The translations under genes and the position numbers were made by a program. The notes under the pieces were generated by a model. That model searched no databases. It had not been told where the DNA came from and saw nothing but the letters and a program-made list of their open reading frames with translations. This document shows, piece after piece, positions 53,966 to 62,782 of a stretch of 64,000 bases of DNA. The first letter of the stretch is position 1, and each line of letters starts with the position of its first letter. Origin of the DNA: Eubacterium sp. (GTDB lineage: Bacteria; Bacillota; Clostridia; Lachnospirales; Lachnospiraceae); NCBI GenBank assembly GCA_024698585.1, contig JAILRB010000054.1, positions 1-64,000 on the forward strand. The letters run 5' to 3'.

Positions 53966-54997
53966 ATGAGTAAAAGTGTATTTGGTATCGATTTCGGTAC
54001 AAGAAATATAAGAATATATAACGGTTTAACCCGTACCACCATGGAACAGAAAAACGTCGTTGCAATCCGTGGAAAAGAAGAACTATATGCATATGGTGAT
54101 GAAGCATACACCATGTATGAAAAAAATCCGGATAATATCAGGATTGTATTCCCGATTAAAAACGGAGTAATTGCAGATTTGAAAAATATGAAAGCTATTT
54201 TTGAAAACCTGTATACAGATATGACAAAAGGTGCCCGTATGGGACGCTTCTGTATTGCAGTACCATCTGATGTAACAGAGGTAGACAAAAAAGCTTTTTT
54301 TGATGTGGTTTCAAAATCATTAATTCGTGCTAAGGAAATTAAGATTGTGGAAAAACCAATTGCTGATGCTGTTGGAATCGGAATTGATATTACCTCCCCA
54401 AGAGGAAATCTGATTGTGAATATTGGTGCCAGTACCACGGAAATTTCCATCATTTCCATGGGTGGTATTGTAATCAGTAAAATCATTAAAATGGGTGGAA
54501 ATAAACTCGATGAAATGATTTGCGATATTGTTCGTAAAAAATACAATATCCTCATTGGATTAAAGACTGCTGAGAAAATCAAGATTGCCTTGGCCGATGC
54601 TATGTATGATGAGGACGAAGAAAGCGATGAAGAAGACGATATTGTCTATGTATTCGGTAGAAATATCATTACAGGACTTCCTTCTGAACGTGGAATTACC
54701 AAAGATACCATTTGTGATGCCATTCGAGCATTTTTTGATTCCATGGTTGAGGAAATTAAAACTTTATTAGAGAGAACTCCGCCGGAATTATCAGCGGATA
54801 TCATGGGGAAAGGAATTTATCTGACGGGTGGCTCTGCAATGATTAAAAACCTGGATCAGTTAATTGCCCAGGAAACAGACCTGAAGGTTAACAGAGTGGA
54901 TAATCCTTCCGAATCCGTTATTCGGGGAATTTTAACCATCATGTCTGATACGAAGTACAAAAAGTTAATGTACGAACCAGGAAGAATAACAATGTAA
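53966..54997 (+). CDS. mreB: Divergent MreB-family rod-shape protein
   Basis: Bacterial actin that organises lateral wall synthesis with MreC, MreD, RodA and PBP2. 343 residues. The actin fold is clear (GIDFGTRNIRIY at 7-18, EKPIADAVGIG at 129-139, YLTGGSAMI at 285-293). The second phosphate loop reads NIGASTTE (152-159) where MreB normally has DIGGGTTE, the first reads GTRN instead of GTAN, and an acidic run (215-225, DEDEESDEEDD) is inserted before VYVFGRNIITGLP. AAAGGGG upstream. Followed by mreC, so it is the cluster's MreB, possibly with altered nucleotide turnover. Confidence 0.88.
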   Translation: MSKSVFGIDFGTRNIRIYNGLTRTTMEQKNVVAIRGKEELYAYGDEAYTMYEKNPDNIRIVFPIKNGVIADLKNMKAIFENLYTDMTKGARMGRFCIAVPSDVTEVDKKAFFDVVSKSLIRAKEIKIVEKPIADAVGIGIDITSPRGNLIVNIGASTTEISIISMGGIVISKIIKMGGNKLDEMICDIVRKKYNILIGLKTAEKIKIALADAMYDEDEESDEEDDIVYVFGRNIITGLPSERGITKDTICDAIRAFFDSMVEEIKTLLERTPPELSADIMGKGIYLTGGSAMIKNLDQLIAQETDLKVNRVDNPSESVIRGILTIMSDTKYKKLMYEPGRITM

Positions 54998-55009
54998 AAG
55001 GTGAATCTC

Positions 55010-55861
55010 ATGAGAAAAAAATCGAAATTTCAAATTAATCCGAAAATTTTAATATTTATCATTACGGTTTTTTGCGTTGTTTGTCTGCTGTTATCCGTGA
55101 CAGTACCAAGCTTTGCAAAACCGGTGAAATCTGCTGTTTCTGTTGTGGTAATTCCATTACAGGATGGAGTGAATCACATTGGAACATGGTTTACTGAGCG
55201 CTCCGATGCGTTAAAAACCGTCAAAGAATTAACCAAGGAAAATCGCGAGTTAAAAGACAAGGTTGGAAAACTGGAAGAAGAAAACAGTCTTTTATCCCAG
55301 AATAAATACGAATTAGAACGTTTACGTCAGTTATACGAGTTAGATCAGGATTATTCTCATTACAAGAAAGTGGGAGCATCCGTTATCGGAAAAGATACCG
55401 GAAACTGGTTTAATATCTTTACCATCAATAAGGGTTCTGATGACGGAATCAAGGTTGACATGAATGTCATCTGTGACGGCGGACTGGTAGGAATTGTTTT
55501 TGACGTGGGGAAAAATTATGCAAAGGTTCGTTCCATCATAGACGATGAGAGTGGTGTCAGCGTTTGTTTTACCGATGCTACAGATACCGGAATTGTCAGT
55601 GGAGATTTGAAATTAATCGAAAAAGGTTATCTGAATATCACAGATATTCCGGGAGAAGCGAAAGTTTCTGAAGGAGATGTGGTGGTAACCTCAAAAATTA
55701 GTGATAAGTTCTTACCGGGAATTCTTGTAGGATATGTTAACAAGGTGTCTCAGGATTCCAATGAATTAACACAGTCCGGAACGATTTTACCGGTTGTTGA
55801 TTTTGAACATATCAATGAAGTTCTGGTCATTACGGAAATCAAGGAAACAGTGAAGGGATAA
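55010..55861 (+). CDS. mreC: Rod shape-determining protein MreC
   Basis: Membrane-anchored scaffold of the elongasome. 283 residues: short basic N-terminus, transmembrane helix (about 14-34), coiled coil (about 65-105, KTVKELTKENRELKDKVGKLEEE), then the beta-rich domain (ASVIGKDTGNWFNIFTINKGSDDGIKVDM). A GTG at 55001 is in frame, but AAAGGTG overlaps it and is correctly spaced for the ATG at 55010. Confidence 0.94.
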   Translation: MRKKSKFQINPKILIFIITVFCVVCLLLSVTVPSFAKPVKSAVSVVVIPLQDGVNHIGTWFTERSDALKTVKELTKENRELKDKVGKLEEENSLLSQNKYELERLRQLYELDQDYSHYKKVGASVIGKDTGNWFNIFTINKGSDDGIKVDMNVICDGGLVGIVFDVGKNYAKVRSIIDDESGVSVCFTDATDTGIVSGDLKLIEKGYLNITDIPGEAKVSEGDVVVTSKISDKFLPGILVGYVNKVSQDSNELTQSGTILPVVDFEHINEVLVITEIKETVKG

Positions 55862-55862
55862 T

Positions 55863-56396
55863 ATGAAAAAGAAAGTTATAAAAATAATTGTCACAGCAGT
55901 CATTATATTACTTGCTTTTGTGATTCAAAGTACATTATCGTTACATTTAAATACAACTGTTCCGGCACCAAACCTACTGTTACTGGTAACCTGTCTGTTT
56001 GGATTTATCCGCGGTCAGAATTTCGGTAGTGTGACCGGTTTATGTTGCGGATTGCTGATGGATGTGATGTTTGGAGATGTCATTGGTTTATACGCACTGA
56101 TTTTTGCCTATATTGGCTTTTTCAGTGGACTATTCAAGAATCTTTTACATATGGACCACATCTATGTTCCAATGTTTTTGGTATTTGGAAATGATTTTTT
56201 ACTGAATGCAGCAATTTATGTATTCCGTTTTCTGCTCAGAAATAAATTGGATTTTTCTTTTTACTTCCGACAGATTATCTTTCCGGAAATGCTGATTACA
56301 GCATTTATTGCATTATTGGTTTATAAATTGTTTTATAAACTTAACGACAAGATTTATATTGAAAAACAGGAGAGTGAATTAAACTTTGGTAAGTGA
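55863..56396 (+). CDS. mreD: Rod shape-determining protein MreD
   Basis: Small polytopic membrane protein of the elongasome. 177 residues with about five hydrophobic segments; the pattern PAPNLLLLVTCLFGFIRGQNFGSVTGLCCGLLMDVMFGDVIGLYAL is typical. ATG lies 1 base after the mreC stop; ends overlapping the TTG start of the PBP gene by 11 bases. Confidence 0.9.
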   Translation: MKKKVIKIIVTAVIILLAFVIQSTLSLHLNTTVPAPNLLLLVTCLFGFIRGQNFGSVTGLCCGLLMDVMFGDVIGLYALIFAYIGFFSGLFKNLLHMDHIYVPMFLVFGNDFLLNAAIYVFRFLLRNKLDFSFYFRQIIFPEMLITAFIALLVYKLFYKLNDKIYIEKQESELNFGK

Positions 56397-59211
56397 TTTA
56401 TTATATAACATTTTAAAAATTATAAAATCAAGAATATTTATTGTTAGTTTAATCATCATTAGTTTATTTTCCGTATTGATTTATCGATTATTTGATTTAC
56501 AGATTGTCAATGAAAATTACTACATGAGTACCTATATCCAAAAAGCAGAAAAATCAATTTACACCCCGGGAACCCGTGGGAAAATTCTGGATGCTAAAGG
56601 AAAAGTATTAGCGTATGACAGCTTGGCTTATGCCGTAACCATCGAGGATAAAATTGATAGTTCCAAGGAAAAAAATGATATTCTTAATAAAATTGTGGAA
56701 AAAGCCATTATTCTTATTGAAAAAAATAAGGATACCGTCATTTACGATTTTCCGATTCAGTTAAATCCGGCAGGACACTGGGAATATACCTTTACTTCGG
56801 ATGCTGCAAAGAATCTGTTTATCGGGAATATTTTCGGGGAAGACCCAATTCGTGATGACAGGGATTATCGAAAAGCATCCCCGGCGGAAATGATGAATTT
56901 CCTGATTCATGATTTTTTTGAATTAAAAGGGGAACATACGAATGAAATGACATTAAAGATCATTGCCATTCGCTATAACCTGTTCCAGAATTCCTATCAG
57001 AAATATGTTACTACGACCATTGCAAAGGACATCTCAAAGGAAACTATGATGGCCATTGCAGAAAACGAAGCAGAAATCAAAGGGGTTTCTGTTGTTCAGC
57101 AGACGGTCCGAAAATACAATAACAGTACATATTTTGCGCCGCTAATTGGTTATACCGGAACAATTTCCGAATCACAGCTTCAGGAAGCCAATGAAGCAGG
57201 AGAGAACTACGTTGCCAATGATATTGTTGGAAAAGCAGGAATCGAACAGGCTTGTGAAAAGGAATTACAGGGAGTCCATGGAGAAAATAAGATTTTCGTG
57301 GACAGTACCGGAATGGTTTTAAGTACCATTTCTTCCACAAAATCATCCGCTGGAAATGATGTATATCTTAGTATCGACAGTAAGCTTCAGATTGCTGCTT
57401 ATAAGATGTTGGAGAAAAAAATTGCATCCATTCTGATTTCCGAAATTAAAAATCATGATGTGGATGAAAAGAATGAAACAGACGAAGACATTCATTATAT
57501 TTCCGTTAAGAAGGTCTATGCGCAGTTGGTAACCAATAATGTGGTACGTTTAGATAAACTGATTAAATCCCACAAGAGTTCCAATGAAAAGATTTTATAT
57601 AAAAAATATACCCAATCATTAGACCAGGCTGTTTTAAAACTTCAGAAACAGTTAAATGGTGACGGAATTGCCTATGGTAACTTATCGGATGAATATAAGA
57701 AATATTATGATTATCTCTATGATCTGTTAAAGAATTCCGGTATTTTAATGACATCTGTGATTGATACTAATCAGGAAGATTATAAGAATTATATTGAAGA
57801 AAAAACAAGCTTTAATCAGTTTTTGAAAGCCGCAATTAAGAACAACTGGATTGATATTGAATTGCTGGAATCCAAGAGCGAATATTTGTCTTCTGACGAA
57901 ACATATCGCTTGGTTGTTGAATATATGTTAAATGATATTAAGAGCAATACTGAGTTCGGGGAAAACGTAGTTTACTACCGTGTCTTTGACGGTACAATTT
58001 CCGGAAGCGAAATCTGTATGCTTTTATATAACCAGAAAGTCTTAGAAATGGACGAGGCCGTTTATACCCGTCTGTCTTCTTACGATACTTATTATTGTTA
58101 TACCTTTATTATTAAACAGATTAAAAAGCTGAAAATCACACCGGCACAGTTAGCATTGGATCCTTGTTCCGGTTCCATTGTCTGTACTGATCCAAAAACC
58201 GGACAGGTGAAAGCAATGGTGACTTATCCAAGTTATGATAATAACAAATTATCCGGAACGGTTGACCCGACATATTGGGCACAATTAGTACAGGATCAGT
58301 CGGATCCATTATATAACCGTGCAACGCAGGGTGCTACAGCGCCAGGTTCCACCTTTAAGATGTGTACTACCATGGCGTCTATGGAAGAAGACGTTGTAAG
58401 TCTTTCTGAAACCATTAATGACACCGGTAAATATAAAAAGATTACGCCTTCACCGAAATGTTGGATTTATCCGTCAGCACATGGACATCTGAATGTGAAG
58501 CAGGCGATTGCCCAGTCTTGTAACTATTTCTTCTATGAAATGGGATATCGTTTAGGTTCCAAGAAGTCCAAGCATTATAATAGTGCAGCCGGATTAAAGA
58601 TCTTGGAAAAATATGCAACAAGCATGGGACTTAATATGGAATCCGGCGTGGAAATCACAGAAAAGTCTCCGCATTTTTCAACTGAAAGTGCGGTTCATTC
58701 AGCGATTGGACAGGGTAGTAATGCTTATACACCTGCTCAGCTTGCCAGATATGTTTCCACCATTGCCAACGGCGGAAATAACAACAAGTTGACCTTAATC
58801 AGCAAAGTTACATCAAACAGCGGAGAGTTGATTTCCAAGAGTAAGGCGAAAACAGAAAATAAAGTAGAGGCATCAAATAGTACATGGGAAGCCATTCATG
58901 AAGGTATGCGAATGGTTGTTACTCAAGGTACTGTTAAAAAATATTTTACAGATACTAAAATTAAAATTGCGGGAAAATCCGGAACAGCGCAGGAAAACAA
59001 ACATCGAAATTCTCATTCCCTGTTTGTGGCTTATGCACCGTATACAAAACCGGAAATCGGCGTTTCTGTAGTTATTCCATTTGGAAATTCATCTCATGAT
59101 TCTGCAGAACTGGCTAAGAACGTAATTCAGTACTATTATGGTGAAATTACAGATAAAGATGTAAACAAAGAAGTTGCAAAACAAAATACTTCCGATGTAA
59201 CACAGGATTAA
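56386..59211 (+). CDS. mrdA: Penicillin-binding protein 2 (class B transpeptidase) with large insertion
   Basis: Elongasome transpeptidase working with RodA. 941 residues, far longer than the usual 600-700. N-terminal membrane helix (about 17-37), pedestal/dimerisation domain (about 55-340, TPGTRGKILDAKG), an extra segment of about 235 residues (352-588, charged and helix-rich), then the transpeptidase domain with Ser655 in APGSTFK, Ser711-Cys-Asn713, and KSGTA at 864-868. Start is TTG at 56386 with AGGAGAG about ten bases upstream; no ATG would preserve the membrane helix. Overlaps mreD. Confidence 0.93.
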   Translation: MVSDLLYNILKIIKSRIFIVSLIIISLFSVLIYRLFDLQIVNENYYMSTYIQKAEKSIYTPGTRGKILDAKGKVLAYDSLAYAVTIEDKIDSSKEKNDILNKIVEKAIILIEKNKDTVIYDFPIQLNPAGHWEYTFTSDAAKNLFIGNIFGEDPIRDDRDYRKASPAEMMNFLIHDFFELKGEHTNEMTLKIIAIRYNLFQNSYQKYVTTTIAKDISKETMMAIAENEAEIKGVSVVQQTVRKYNNSTYFAPLIGYTGTISESQLQEANEAGENYVANDIVGKAGIEQACEKELQGVHGENKIFVDSTGMVLSTISSTKSSAGNDVYLSIDSKLQIAAYKMLEKKIASILISEIKNHDVDEKNETDEDIHYISVKKVYAQLVTNNVVRLDKLIKSHKSSNEKILYKKYTQSLDQAVLKLQKQLNGDGIAYGNLSDEYKKYYDYLYDLLKNSGILMTSVIDTNQEDYKNYIEEKTSFNQFLKAAIKNNWIDIELLESKSEYLSSDETYRLVVEYMLNDIKSNTEFGENVVYYRVFDGTISGSEICMLLYNQKVLEMDEAVYTRLSSYDTYYCYTFIIKQIKKLKITPAQLALDPCSGSIVCTDPKTGQVKAMVTYPSYDNNKLSGTVDPTYWAQLVQDQSDPLYNRATQGATAPGSTFKMCTTMASMEEDVVSLSETINDTGKYKKITPSPKCWIYPSAHGHLNVKQAIAQSCNYFFYEMGYRLGSKKSKHYNSAAGLKILEKYATSMGLNMESGVEITEKSPHFSTESAVHSAIGQGSNAYTPAQLARYVSTIANGGNNNKLTLISKVTSNSGELISKSKAKTENKVEASNSTWEAIHEGMRMVVTQGTVKKYFTDTKIKIAGKSGTAQENKHRNSHSLFVAYAPYTKPEIGVSVVIPFGNSSHDSAELAKNVIQYYYGEITDKDVNKEVAKQNTSDVTQD

Positions 59212-59283
59212 TCCTGTTCCAAGAGTCCTAAAGATAAAAGGAAAGATACCAAGGAATAAAATTTTATTTTTAGGAGGATTGTT

Positions 59284-60072
59284 ATGGGAGAAGTCATTGT
59301 AGTAACTTCCGGAAAAGGCGGTGTAGGAAAAACAACAATCACCGCAAATTTAAGTATTTCCCTTGCAAAGAAAGGGAAGAAAGTGCTGGCCATTGATACA
59401 GACATCGGATTACGTAATCTTGATGTTGTCATGGGGCTGGAAAATTATATTACCTATAATTTAGTTGACGTCGTTGAGGGAAATTGTCGATTGAGTCAGG
59501 CATTGATTCGTGACAGAATGGTTTCAAATCTCTATCTGCTTCCCAGCGCTCAGACGCGGGACAAGGATTCCGTGACACCGGAGCAAATGAAGAAACTGGT
59601 GGAGCAGTTGAAGGAAGATTTTGATTTTATTTTCATTGATTGTCCTGCTGGAATTGAGCAAGGGTTTAAAAACGCCATTGCTGCAGCGGGAAAAGCAATT
59701 GTGGTAACCACTCCGGAAGTATCCGCCATTCGTGATGCTGACCGGGTCATTGGCTTATTGGAAAAGGATGGAATTTCCCCCATTCACCTGATTGTGAACA
59801 GAATCCGTCCGGATCTGATTCGAAAAGGGGATATGATGTCAAAAGAAGATGTTTCAGAAATCTTAGGGGTGGAAATCATAGGTGCTTTTAATGATGATAC
59901 GGATGTAGTAGTCGCAACAAATCGAGGCACCTCTCTGATGGAACAAAGTTCGCGCCTTAAGAAATCAATTCTTCAGATAACCAATATTCTCACAGGAGAA
60001 TCCACAAATCCAATGGAAGATTTAAATTCCGGCAGATGGTTTTTCAGGAATATTTTCAGCAGGGGGTATTGA
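59284..60072 (+). CDS. minD: Septum site-determining ATPase MinD
   Basis: Membrane-cycling ATPase of the Min division-site system. 262 residues: deviant Walker A SGKGGVGKTT (10-19), DTDIGLRNLD, IDCPAGIEQGF. The C-terminus GRWFFRNIFSRGY is an amphipathic, aromatic segment suited to the membrane-targeting sequence. TAGGAGGA upstream. MinE follows directly, but the MinC gene that usually precedes minD is absent between it and mrdA. Confidence 0.96.
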   Translation: MGEVIVVTSGKGGVGKTTITANLSISLAKKGKKVLAIDTDIGLRNLDVVMGLENYITYNLVDVVEGNCRLSQALIRDRMVSNLYLLPSAQTRDKDSVTPEQMKKLVEQLKEDFDFIFIDCPAGIEQGFKNAIAAAGKAIVVTTPEVSAIRDADRVIGLLEKDGISPIHLIVNRIRPDLIRKGDMMSKEDVSEILGVEIIGAFNDDTDVVVATNRGTSLMEQSSRLKKSILQITNILTGESTNPMEDLNSGRWFFRNIFSRGY

Positions 60073-60074
60073 TT

Positions 60075-60335
60075 ATGAAACAACTTAAATTATTATATAC
60101 TTATTTTTTCAGAAGAAGAGCGTCCGGAAGGATTGCAAAAGAGCGGTTGCAGATTCTTTTGGTAACTGACAGAGTCGGATGCAATCCGCATACAACAGAT
60201 GCAATAAAAAAAGATTTGATAAAAGTGTTATCAAAATACATTGATATTGATAAGGAAAAATGTTCCGTGGAAATCTGCCATGATTCGATTCCTTATTTAT
60301 TAGCAAACATACCAATTAAAGAGGTTAAAGTATAA
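60075..60335 (+). CDS. minE: Cell division topological specificity factor MinE
   Basis: 86 residues. N-terminal amphipathic segment (KLLYTYFFRRRASG), anti-MinCD helix region (RIAKERLQILLVTDR), and the dimerisation domain (IKKDLIKVLSKYIDIDKEKCSVEI). An ATG at 60036 lies inside minD; AGGGGGT at 60061-60067 fixes the ATG at 60075, two bases after the minD stop. MinE presence points to an oscillating, E. coli-like Min system rather than DivIVA/MinJ. Confidence 0.94.
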   Translation: MKQLKLLYTYFFRRRASGRIAKERLQILLVTDRVGCNPHTTDAIKKDLIKVLSKYIDIDKEKCSVEICHDSIPYLLANIPIKEVKV

Positions 60336-60339
60336 TACC

Positions 60340-61476
60340 ATGAAGAAAATCATAAATAAATTGAAATCCTATAAACTTTCAAATTTAAATTTCAGACTTA
60401 TCGTCTATGTTCTTGGAATTACCCTGTTAGGTATTTTTACCATTGGCAGTGCGGTAGACGGTGGGAATTTCCAGAATAAACAAATTGTAGGTCTGGGAAT
60501 CGGAATCATATTTTTAATAATTACCACATTGGTCAGCTACAAATTTATTTTTAAATTTTATTGGTTAATCTATTTATTCGCAAATGTCTTACTGATCATC
60601 GTACTGTTATTTGGTACCACAAATAAGGGGGCAACCCGTTGGATTGACCTTGGATTCACGGAATTTCAGCCATCAGAAATATGTAAGATCTTTTTCGTGA
60701 TCTTTGTTGTAACCTACCTTTATAAGCGTAGGGAAAAGATTAGTTCTTTCCGTACCATTATCGGTGTTTCATTGTTTGCAATGTTTCAGGTGCTTTTAAT
60801 TTATCGTGAGCCGGATTTATCTACAACTATCGTGTTTTTTATTACATTTTGTGCTATAATGTTTTTATCGGGAATTCATTACAAAATTGTCACTGCGGTT
60901 CTTGTAATCGCGGTTCCGGTAATCATTGTTTTTGGATACCTGGTAATTCAGCCGGATAGCGGAATTTTGGAAGATTATCAGTATAATCGAATTGTCGGAT
61001 TTTATCAGAAGGATAATCCGGAAGCGGAAAAAATCCGTTATCAGCAGGAAAATTCCCTACTGGCTATCGGTTCCGGTGGTTTATCCGGAAAAGGACTGGA
61101 TAATAATACCGTGACATCTGTTAAAAATGGTAATTTTCTTTCGGAATCACATACCGACTTTATTTTCACTATTGTTGGAGAAGAACTTGGATTTATCGGT
61201 TGTTCTGCGGTGATTTTATTGATGTTTCTGATTGTTCTGGAATGTTTTATTACAGGAAGCAGAACCAATGAGCTACATGGAAAATTATATTGTTTTGGAT
61301 TTGGAATAATTATAGCGATTCAGACATTCATTAATATTTCGGTTGCAACCATGATGTTACCGAATACCGGTTTAACATTACCGTTCGTTAGTTATGGATT
61401 AACATCCTTGATTAGTTTGTATATTGGTGTCGGAATTGTTTTGAATATAGGATTACAACGTAAAAGACTGATTTAG
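60340..61476 (+). CDS. rodA: RodA/FtsW/SpoVE family glycosyltransferase (probable RodA)
   Basis: SEDS peptidoglycan polymerase. 378 residues, about ten membrane helices, with RWIDLGFTEFQPSEICKIFF, YREPDLSTTIVFF and the C-terminal PNTGLTLPFVSYGLTSLI motifs. Placement after mrdA-minDE favours RodA rather than FtsW or SpoVE. The ribosome site (GAGGT at 60321-60325) is 14 bases from the ATG, so translation may depend on coupling to minE, which ends 4 bases before. Confidence 0.92.
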   Translation: MKKIINKLKSYKLSNLNFRLIVYVLGITLLGIFTIGSAVDGGNFQNKQIVGLGIGIIFLIITTLVSYKFIFKFYWLIYLFANVLLIIVLLFGTTNKGATRWIDLGFTEFQPSEICKIFFVIFVVTYLYKRREKISSFRTIIGVSLFAMFQVLLIYREPDLSTTIVFFITFCAIMFLSGIHYKIVTAVLVIAVPVIIVFGYLVIQPDSGILEDYQYNRIVGFYQKDNPEAEKIRYQQENSLLAIGSGGLSGKGLDNNTVTSVKNGNFLSESHTDFIFTIVGEELGFIGCSAVILLMFLIVLECFITGSRTNELHGKLYCFGFGIIIAIQTFINISVATMMLPNTGLTLPFVSYGLTSLISLYIGVGIVLNIGLQRKRLI

Positions 61477-61492
61477 AATGGGAGGTTTGTTT

Positions 61493-61891
61493 ATGAATAT
61501 CGGTTTAATTGCCCATGATTCGAAGAAGAAATTAATGCAGAATTTTTGTGTCGCGTATCGTGGTATTTTGAAAAATCATTCTTTGTATGCTACAGGAACT
61601 ACCGGTCGCTTGATTGAAGAGGCAGCGAATTTGGAAGTTTATAAATACCTGGCTGGTCATTTAGGGGGCGAACAGCAGATGTGTACGCAGATTGAACAAA
61701 ATGAGATGGACTTACTTATTTTTATCCGGGATCCATTGAATCCGAAATCTCATGAACCAGATATTCATAAAGCGATTCGTCTTTGTGATATCCATAACAT
61801 CCCTTTGGCAACTAATGTTGCTACAGCTGAATTGTTGATTAACGCCTTAGACCGTGGAGATATGGAATGGCGTGAAATGTACCGAAGTTAA
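61493..61891 (+). CDS. mgsA: Methylglyoxal synthase
   Basis: Converts dihydroxyacetone phosphate to methylglyoxal and phosphate, a bypass of lower glycolysis. 132 residues with the conserved FIRDPLNPKSHEPD, in which Asp and His are catalytic, and IPLATNVATAELLI. GGGAGG at 61480-61485 supports the ATG at 61493 rather than 61478. Sits immediately after rodA, an arrangement of Clostridia. Confidence 0.95.
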   Translation: MNIGLIAHDSKKKLMQNFCVAYRGILKNHSLYATGTTGRLIEEAANLEVYKYLAGHLGGEQQMCTQIEQNEMDLLIFIRDPLNPKSHEPDIHKAIRLCDIHNIPLATNVATAELLINALDRGDMEWREMYRS

Positions 61892-61933
61892 GTGCGAGGA
61901 TGCACCTAAAATATAACGAAGGAGGACAAAACT

Positions 61934-62347
61934 ATGATACAAATCATCTGTGGAGAGAAGGGTAACGGAAAAACAAAGGAAATGCTACAAAGAGCGGAAG
62001 AAGTCATTTCCAATGCTGGCGGCGATGTCATCTACATTGACAAGAACGGAAAGCATATGTATGAACTCAACAATAAGATTCGACTTGTAAACATTACTGA
62101 GTATCCGGTTGATTCATATGACGGTTTTGTTGGATTTATTTCCGGGTTATTATCCGGGGATCATGATATTGAAACCGTGTTTTTTGACAGTTTACTGACA
62201 ATCTCTAAATCAGATGGTAATTCTTTACCATCATTACTAGAAACCTTGGAACAGTTAAGTGAAGGAATTACTTTTGTATTAAGTATTTCGTTGCCGGAGG
62301 CTGAATTACCTGAAAGTGCAAAGGATAAGGTGATTGTTTCTCTGTAA
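61934..62347 (+). CDS. Small P-loop protein of unknown function
   Basis: 137 residues with an N-terminal Walker A GEKGNGKT (7-14) and a likely Walker B ETVFFDSLL (about 80-88); the rest resembles a minimal RecA/P-loop fold. I do not recognise a named family. AAGGAGGA precedes the ATG. It lies at the end of the mgsA run and is followed by a strong bidirectional terminator. A role with the shape/division cluster is possible but only by proximity. Confidence 0.7.
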   Translation: MIQIICGEKGNGKTKEMLQRAEEVISNAGGDVIYIDKNGKHMYELNNKIRLVNITEYPVDSYDGFVGFISGLLSGDHDIETVFFDSLLTISKSDGNSLPSLLETLEQLSEGITFVLSISLPEAELPESAKDKVIVSL

Positions 62348-62352
62348 GTTAA

Positions 62353-62411
62353 AAAAGCGTCTGTACGGGGCATTTTGGATTATGAATCCATTAGCCCCGT
62401 AGGGCGCTTTT
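62353..62411. terminator. Multi-stem bidirectional terminator
   Basis: Three nested stems: AAAAGCG (62353-62359) / CGCTTTT (62405-62411), TACGGGGC (62364-62371) / GCCCCGTA (62394-62401), and TGGATT (62376-62381) / AATCCA (62385-62390). A-rich on the left and T-rich on the right, so it can end both the + strand P-loop gene and the - strand DUF378 gene. Confidence 0.9.
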
Positions 62412-62622
62412 AGTCTCTGCCGAGGGAGGATATTCTTCCATAAAATGAAAGAAGATACAATCCGCATAAACCGACAAGAGCATAAATGATTCTTGATATC
62501 CAGGACATACTTCCAAATAAGTATGAAACAAGATTAATTTTAAAAATCCCTACAAGCCCCCAGTTAATTGCACCGATGATTGCAAGCGCTAAAATAAAAT
62601 AATCCAATCCTTTACTTCTCAT
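62410..62622 (-). CDS. DUF378 small membrane protein
   Basis: 70 residues with two membrane helices (GLDYFILALAIIGAINWGLVGIF and ISRIIYALVGLCGLYLLSF), the INWGLVG motif being the mark of DUF378. Function unknown. AGGAGG on the minus strand lies 2 bases from the ATG at 62628 and 8 bases from the ATG at 62622, so I start at 62622. The only minus-strand gene in the window, divergent from the HlyD-like gene. Confidence 0.88.
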   Translation of the reverse strand: MRSKGLDYFILALAIIGAINWGLVGIFKINLVSYLFGSMSWISRIIYALVGLCGLYLLSFYGRISSLGRD

Positions 62623-62704
62623 GTTCATAACCTCCTAAAAGATTTCAGTTACTATCATTCCCAGGAATACGAAAAAAATACCTTACATTTTCATTTTGAA
62701 AATA

Positions 62705-62733
62705 TTGACTATCGTTTTAATTTATAAGATAAT
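62705..62733 (+). promoter_or_regulatory. Sigma-A promoter of the HlyD-like gene
   Basis: TTGACT (62705-62710), 17-base spacer, GATAAT (62728-62733). Confidence 0.65.
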
Positions 62734-62782
62734 ATTTTAGGTATACATAAAAGAGGAAATATGTTTTTTTATGGAGAAAAAA

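Noticed and set aside
62630-62700. Sigma-B-like promoter (GTATTT-N13-GGGAAT) for DUF378 on the minus strand
   Set aside because: The -35 is a weak match and I have no evidence that this type of organism has sigma-B.
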